64,000 nt of DNA from SZAS-103 sp038234715 (GTDB lineage: Bacteria > Pseudomonadota > Gammaproteobacteria > Xanthomonadales > Xanthomonadaceae): the NCBI GenBank assembly GCA_038234715.1, contig JBBQTD010000003.1, positions 1 through 64,000 of the forward strand, in the 5' to 3' direction. A model generated the notes under the pieces. It saw only the letters and a program-made list of their open reading frames with translations, was not told where the DNA came from and searched no databases. The number at the start of each line of letters is the position of its first letter. Within the stretch, counting starts at the first letter, position 1. Below are positions 60,761 to 64,000 of this stretch, in pieces. The position numbers and the translations under genes were made by a program.

Positions 60761-61086
60761 ATGCCCACGCCAGATCTCACGCCGTTTGCGACGATCCCGA
60801 TCGTCGGCTGGATCATGTACAGACGCATCCGTCGCCAGTTTGGCCTGCAGCCCTTGCCGTCGAGCCGCCTGTCGCGCGGCTGGTCGTCCTCGGCCTTGCG
60901 ACCACGGTCCTTGTGGTCCTGGCGTTCATGCAACCGCAACTGCCCATCGGTGGGCTACCCGCCGCAATCAGCCAGCCGCCTGGCGTTGACCCCACTGACG
61001 GTGGCCTGTTTACGCCGTTGATCGGCTATTACGTCACCTACGCAATCGGCCTGTGGGTGCTGCGCCACCGGCATCACCGCGCCTGA
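60761..61086 (+). pseudogene. Small membrane protein, probably frameshifted
   Basis: From ATG 60761 the frame reads MPTPDLTPFATIPIVGWIMY RRIRRQFGLQPLPSSRL (membrane helix, then an Arg-rich segment), and after about 60880 it turns into low-quality Ser/Arg sequence. A neighbouring frame reads RLVVLGLATTVLVVLAFMQP at the same place and goes on to GLFTPLIGYYVTYAIGLWVL with stop at 61086. Joining the two with a one-base correction near 60870-60890 gives a protein of about 108 residues with three hydrophobic stretches, loosely like small DUF1453-type membrane proteins. Either the gene is decayed or the assembly has an error. The family guess is weak. Confidence 0.45.
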
Positions 61087-61157
61087 TGCCACGACGCGAC
61101 CGTGCATTCGACGCATGCACTGGCTGTGCATGCGTCGTCGGTAAGCGATCGGCGCGG

Positions 61158-61814
61158 TCAGCGGCCGTCGAGCTTGAACACGATCGGCACGCGGCCGAGC
61201 GCCTGGACTGCAACGCCGTCGCGTAGCGCCGGTTGGAATCGCCAGTTGTGCAGGACCTGCTCGCGTGCGGCGAAGTCGAGCTCATGATTGCCACTGCTGC
61301 GCGTGACGTGTACGTCAAGTACGCGCCCATCCACGCCGACCAGCAGTTCGAGCTCCACCGTACCGGTGATCTCATCACGCAGCGCATTGCGTGGATAGGT
61401 TGGCGCAGGCGATGCGATCGGCGAAAGGCTCGCTTCCACCGGCGCTGTCGAAATGCCAGGTCCGACCGGCTCTGCCGGAGGTTGGTACGGGTGGGCCGGA
61501 GGATCGATGGGCCCGGGGTCCGAAGTGATCACCACCGGGCGCGGTTGTGGTTGCGGCCGGACGACCGTGCGGGTGATCACGGTGGGCGTGGTAGGCGGCT
61601 GCTCGAGCGGCTTGATGACAACCACCGGCTTCGGTGGTGGGATGAACCGAACCGGAATCGAGCTGTCGCTTTGCTCGCGCTGCGGGCTGTACTCGAGCGG
61701 AACCATCAGCAATGCAAGCAGCCCGAAGTTGACTGCGATGGCGGCGCTGATCGCGGCAATGCGGATCGGGTCAACGTGCTGCCGCGGCTGCGGAAAGTTT
61801 GCGGTACGTACCAT
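61158..61814 (-). CDS. TonB-like energy transducer
   Basis: A 218-residue TonB family protein. One membrane helix about 18-40 (IRIAAISAAIAVNFGLLALL), a long Pro-rich periplasmic spacer (IPPPKPVVVIKPLEQPP, RPQPQPRPVV), and a C-terminal TonB domain about 130-218: SPAPTYPRNALRDEITGTVE (Y/P box), LVGVDGRVLDVHVTRSSG and VLHNWRFQPA. It links inner-membrane proton motive force to outer-membrane receptors in characterised members. No ExbB/ExbD genes lie nearby, so it may be one of several TonB paralogues. ATG 61814 follows GGAGAAGGA; a longer start at 61859 is not needed. Confidence 0.9.
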   Translation of the reverse strand: MVRTANFPQPRQHVDPIRIAAISAAIAVNFGLLALLMVPLEYSPQREQSDSSIPVRFIPPPKPVVVIKPLEQPPTTPTVITRTVVRPQPQPRPVVITSDPGPIDPPAHPYQPPAEPVGPGISTAPVEASLSPIASPAPTYPRNALRDEITGTVELELLVGVDGRVLDVHVTRSSGNHELDFAAREQVLHNWRFQPALRDGVAVQALGRVPIVFKLDGR

Positions 61815-62037
61815 GGTCCTTCTCCAGGCTTGAGGTGCTTCCTGCACGAGAACCCGCACATCCGTGCGCGGACTTTCAAATTCGGCTTGATCCTCAATTC
61901 ACAGCGTGCAACGCGTGACCTGCGGCAAAGGGGTTGAAATCATCCTGCGCCGATCGCGATCCACCTGCATGCCGATCGTCGGGATTCCGAGCCCGTTCGG
62001 CGCGATGTGTCCGGGGGTTCCAGCTAAGATCGTCTCC

Positions 62038-62472
62038 ATGACCCAGAACCCAACCGAAACGGATACGGCGCCGCTTGTCATCCATCGCGGCGGATGCCAC
62101 TGCGGTGAAGTCGCGTTCGAGGTCGACGCGCCGGCGGTCATCGACGCGCTCGATTGCAACTGCTCGATGTGCACCAAGAGCGGATTTCTGCACCTGATCG
62201 TGCCGGGAACGCGGTTCCGGCTGTTGCGCGGCGAGGATGCACTGGCCGACTACAGTTTCGGCACTGGCGTCGCGGTGCACCGCTTCTGCAGATGCTGCGG
62301 CATCAAGAGCTTCTATGTTCCACGCAGCAACCCGGATGGAATCGACATCAACGTGCGTTGTCTCGATCGGTCAACCGTTGCGGAACTGCGCGTGAGCCTG
62401 TTCGACGACACCGACCGCGAGGCATCCACCGCCGCCATCGCTCACCTGTCGCGCGACCCCGATTCGCAATAA
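62038..62472 (+). CDS. GFA-domain (glutathione-dependent formaldehyde-activating-like) protein
   Basis: A 144-residue protein of the GFA/CENP-V fold. Zinc-binding Cys motifs: RGGCHCGEVAFEV, ALDCNCSMCTKSG and HRFCRCCGIKSFY, matching the CxC ... CxC(xx)C ... CxxC pattern of the family. Members bind zinc and some condense glutathione with formaldehyde, but many are uncharacterised, so no reaction is assigned. ATG 62038 (MTQNPTETDTAPLVIHRGGC) was chosen; an extension to 61906 would add unrelated sequence. It is divergent from the tonB-like gene across about 220 bp with no other gene. Confidence 0.87.
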   Translation: MTQNPTETDTAPLVIHRGGCHCGEVAFEVDAPAVIDALDCNCSMCTKSGFLHLIVPGTRFRLLRGEDALADYSFGTGVAVHRFCRCCGIKSFYVPRSNPDGIDINVRCLDRSTVAELRVSLFDDTDREASTAAIAHLSRDPDSQ

Positions 62473-62670
62473 ATGGCGGCGTGCATGAGCAAGCTCGGGA
62501 CAAGCCATTGGTGACTTCAAGATTGGGAGCGGCCAATTCCTGGTGACACCCGGAGCTGCCAGTCCCATCGTTCACCTCGGTGCTGTTGTCCGGCGTGATT
62601 CCGCGACCGGCTCGCGCCCATACCACTGCCGCATCGCTGCGCAGTGGCAGCAACAGTACAATGCGCGGCG

Positions 62671-63675
62671 ATGTCGCAGATGCCCGCCAACCAGACGCAT
62701 CGCCTGTCCGTCGCCCCGATGATGGATTGGACGGACCGGCATTGCCGCTATTTCCACCGGCAGCTTGCGCCCAGCGCGCGGCTGTACACCGAAATGGTGC
62801 ATGCGCAGGCCGTGCTGCAAGGCGATCGCGAGCGCCTGCTCGGCTTCGACTCGGTGGAGCGGCCGCTTGCGCTGCAGCTTGGCGGCAGCGAGCCCGAGGC
62901 GCTGGCCGAAGCCACCCGCATCGCGGCGTCCCTCGGCTTCGACGAGATCAACCTCAACATCGGCTGTCCGTCCGACCGCGTCCAGGCCGGACGCTTCGGC
63001 GCCTGCCTGATGCGCGAACCCGCCCTGGTCGCGGACTGCGTGGCAGCGATGCGCGCGGCGGTTGCGTGTTCGTCTGTGCTGGTGACGGTCAAGTGCCGGC
63101 TTGGCGTCGATGAAGTGGAGGAATACCCGGCATTCCGCTCCTTCGTGGACGCGATCGCAGCCACCGGTTGCGACGTGTTCGCCGTGCATGCGCGCAAGGC
63201 ATGGCTGCAGGGACTGAGTCCGAAGGAGAACCGCGAGGTTCCACCGCTGCGCTACGACTGGGTGTATCGGCTCAAGTGCGAGCGACCCGATCTGACCGTG
63301 TTGATCAATGGCGGCATTGCGGGCGTCGATGACGCGCTCGCTCACCTCGAGCATGTCGACGGCGTGATGCTCGGGCGCGTCGCCTACCACGATCCGTATG
63401 TGTTGCATCGCCTGGACAATGCGTTGTCTGGCGCCGACGATGTGCCGCGCGAGGACCTCCTGCAGCGGATCCGGCCGTATGTCGAGGTGCAGCTGGCGCG
63501 CGGGGTCGCACTCAAGCACATCGTGCGGCACGTGCTGGGCCTGTTCCATGGACAAGCTGGCGGACGCCTGTTCCGGCAGGTGCTCAGCGAAGGCGCGCAC
63601 AAGCCCGGTGCGGACTGGAACCTGGTCGAACGCGCGCTCGTGGCAACCCGCAACGCGACGCGGCGTGCAGCATGA
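62671..63675 (+). CDS. dusA: tRNA-dihydrouridine(20/20a) synthase
   Basis: An FMN-dependent enzyme that reduces uridine 20/20a of tRNA; 334 residues. Family features: LSVAPMMDWTDRHCRYFHR at the start (FMN site), LQLGGSEPEALAEA, INLNIGCPSDRVQAGRFGAC (catalytic Cys in GCPSDRV), VKCRLGVDE, VHARKAWLQGLSPKENREVP (the DusA-specific segment) and INGGIAGVDDALAHL. ATG 62671 (MSQMPANQTHRLSVAP) was preferred to an upstream GTG at 62644. The stop overlaps the next start (ATGA at 63672). Confidence 0.95.
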   Translation: MSQMPANQTHRLSVAPMMDWTDRHCRYFHRQLAPSARLYTEMVHAQAVLQGDRERLLGFDSVERPLALQLGGSEPEALAEATRIAASLGFDEINLNIGCPSDRVQAGRFGACLMREPALVADCVAAMRAAVACSSVLVTVKCRLGVDEVEEYPAFRSFVDAIAATGCDVFAVHARKAWLQGLSPKENREVPPLRYDWVYRLKCERPDLTVLINGGIAGVDDALAHLEHVDGVMLGRVAYHDPYVLHRLDNALSGADDVPREDLLQRIRPYVEVQLARGVALKHIVRHVLGLFHGQAGGRLFRQVLSEGAHKPGADWNLVERALVATRNATRRAA

Positions 63676-64000
63676 TTACCCGCGATACGGCTGCATTCGT
63701 GCGCCTTGCGCGATCGATCGAGCCGTTCGCACCGGCGTGCCCGAAAGCGGTGTTCCTGGTCGCACCCGAAGGGTTCGCGCTCGCCGCCGAATCCGCCTCC
63801 GACAATCGCTACATGGATATCGGTCGCGCAGTGGATGGCGAGCGCGCGCTGCTCCAGCACCGGACCCTGCAACGCGCGCTCGCCGTGACGCTGCCGACGA
63901 TTTGCTTCGCCGGCGATCCAGCAACGCCCGACGCGGTGTTCCCGAACAACGTCTTCGCGACTGCGCAAGGACGCGTCCTGATCGCCCACATGCGCCACCC
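63672..64000 (+). CDS. Amidinotransferase/arginine-deiminase-like protein (3' end cut by the window)
   Basis: The 109 codons present read MITRDTAAFVRLARSIEPFA, with no stop before the window edge. DAVFPNNVFATAQGRVLIAH carries the FPNN motif and following strand typical of the pentein family of guanidine-modifying enzymes (arginine deiminase, DDAH and the CtlX-like group). The catalytic His and Cys lie further on and cannot be checked. The start overlaps the dusA stop by 4 nt, so the genes are coupled. The reaction is unknown; hydrolysis of arginine or a derivative is the best guess. Confidence 0.75.
   Translation, partial: MITRDTAAFVRLARSIEPFAPACPKAVFLVAPEGFALAAESASDNRYMDIGRAVDGERALLQHRTLQRALAVTLPTICFAGDPATPDAVFPNNVFATAQGRVLIAHMRH

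Overview
The window is GC-rich bacterial chromosome, almost certainly a gammaproteobacterium of the order Lysobacterales (Xanthomonadales), possibly Rhodanobacteraceae. That placement is inferred from the gene set (two-subunit glyQ/glyS with a GST gene between them, plsB, ttcA, rdgC, tatABC, hemH, mutM, dusA, a YSC84/SYLF protein, paired S53 sedolisins with PKD domains) and from the style of the intergenic repeats; no rRNA, tRNA, insertion sequence, phage gene or CRISPR array was seen. Genes are tightly packed on both strands and many are translationally coupled.

Layout. 1-5.7 kb: a signalling operon with the C-terminal part of a multi-PAS hybrid histidine kinase, a single-domain response regulator and a REC-GGDEF-EAL-REC protein. 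5.7-7.3 kb (minus): an EF-hand protein and a fatty-acid desaturase. 7.5-11.7 kb: mutM, then an ECF sigma factor paired with a transmembrane Ser/Thr kinase carrying TPRs. 11.8-13.2 kb (minus): thymidine kinase and a frameshifted Sel1-like exported protein. 13.3-19.3 kb: Rep helicase, a lipoprotein, plsB. 19.4-25.2 kb: a 21-bp minisatellite and two tandem paralogous secreted S53 peptidases. 25.5-33.8 kb: a YdcH-like protein, ttcA, rdgC, a YgjP-like metalloprotease, a lipoprotein, an alpha/beta hydrolase, hemH, a SYLF protein, tatABC. 33.9-37.3 kb (minus): a BPSS1780-like membrane protein, a class I glutamine amidotransferase and an orphan GspE/PilB-type ATPase. 37.4-41.1 kb: glyQ-GST-glyS. 41.2-43.2 kb (minus): a GDSL-esterase autotransporter, followed by a repeat-filled gap. 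44.4-47.9 kb: a vWA / PP2C / kinase triad (TerY-P type). 48.0-56.7 kb: a complete Wsp-type chemosensory operon (wspABCDEFR) ending in a diguanylate cyclase. 56.7-64 kb: a MOSC protein, an isochorismatase-like hydrolase, an exported protein, an Lrp/AsnC regulator, two small EF-hand exported proteins, a probable frameshifted membrane protein, a TonB-like protein, a GFA-like protein, dusA and the start of an amidinotransferase-like gene.

How they fit together. Two independent cyclic-di-GMP inputs sit in the window: the kinase/REC/GGDEF-EAL cluster and the Wsp operon. The most unusual protein feature is that WspF, the CheB-like methylesterase of Wsp, has a receiver domain without the phospho-acceptor Asp (Glu instead) and without the usual acidic pocket, so its control must differ from the textbook Wsp feedback. 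The second system of interest is the stand-alone vWA-phosphatase-kinase triad. Non-coding novelty lies in three unrelated tandem arrays with unit lengths of 30, 21 and about 42 bp (all compatible with triplets), the last with an inverted repeat in most units, plus inverted GGGAATGGGGAAT-type elements that form the last codons of ttcA. Two genes (Sel1-like protein near 12.7 kb, small membrane protein near 60.9 kb) look broken by single-base frameshifts.
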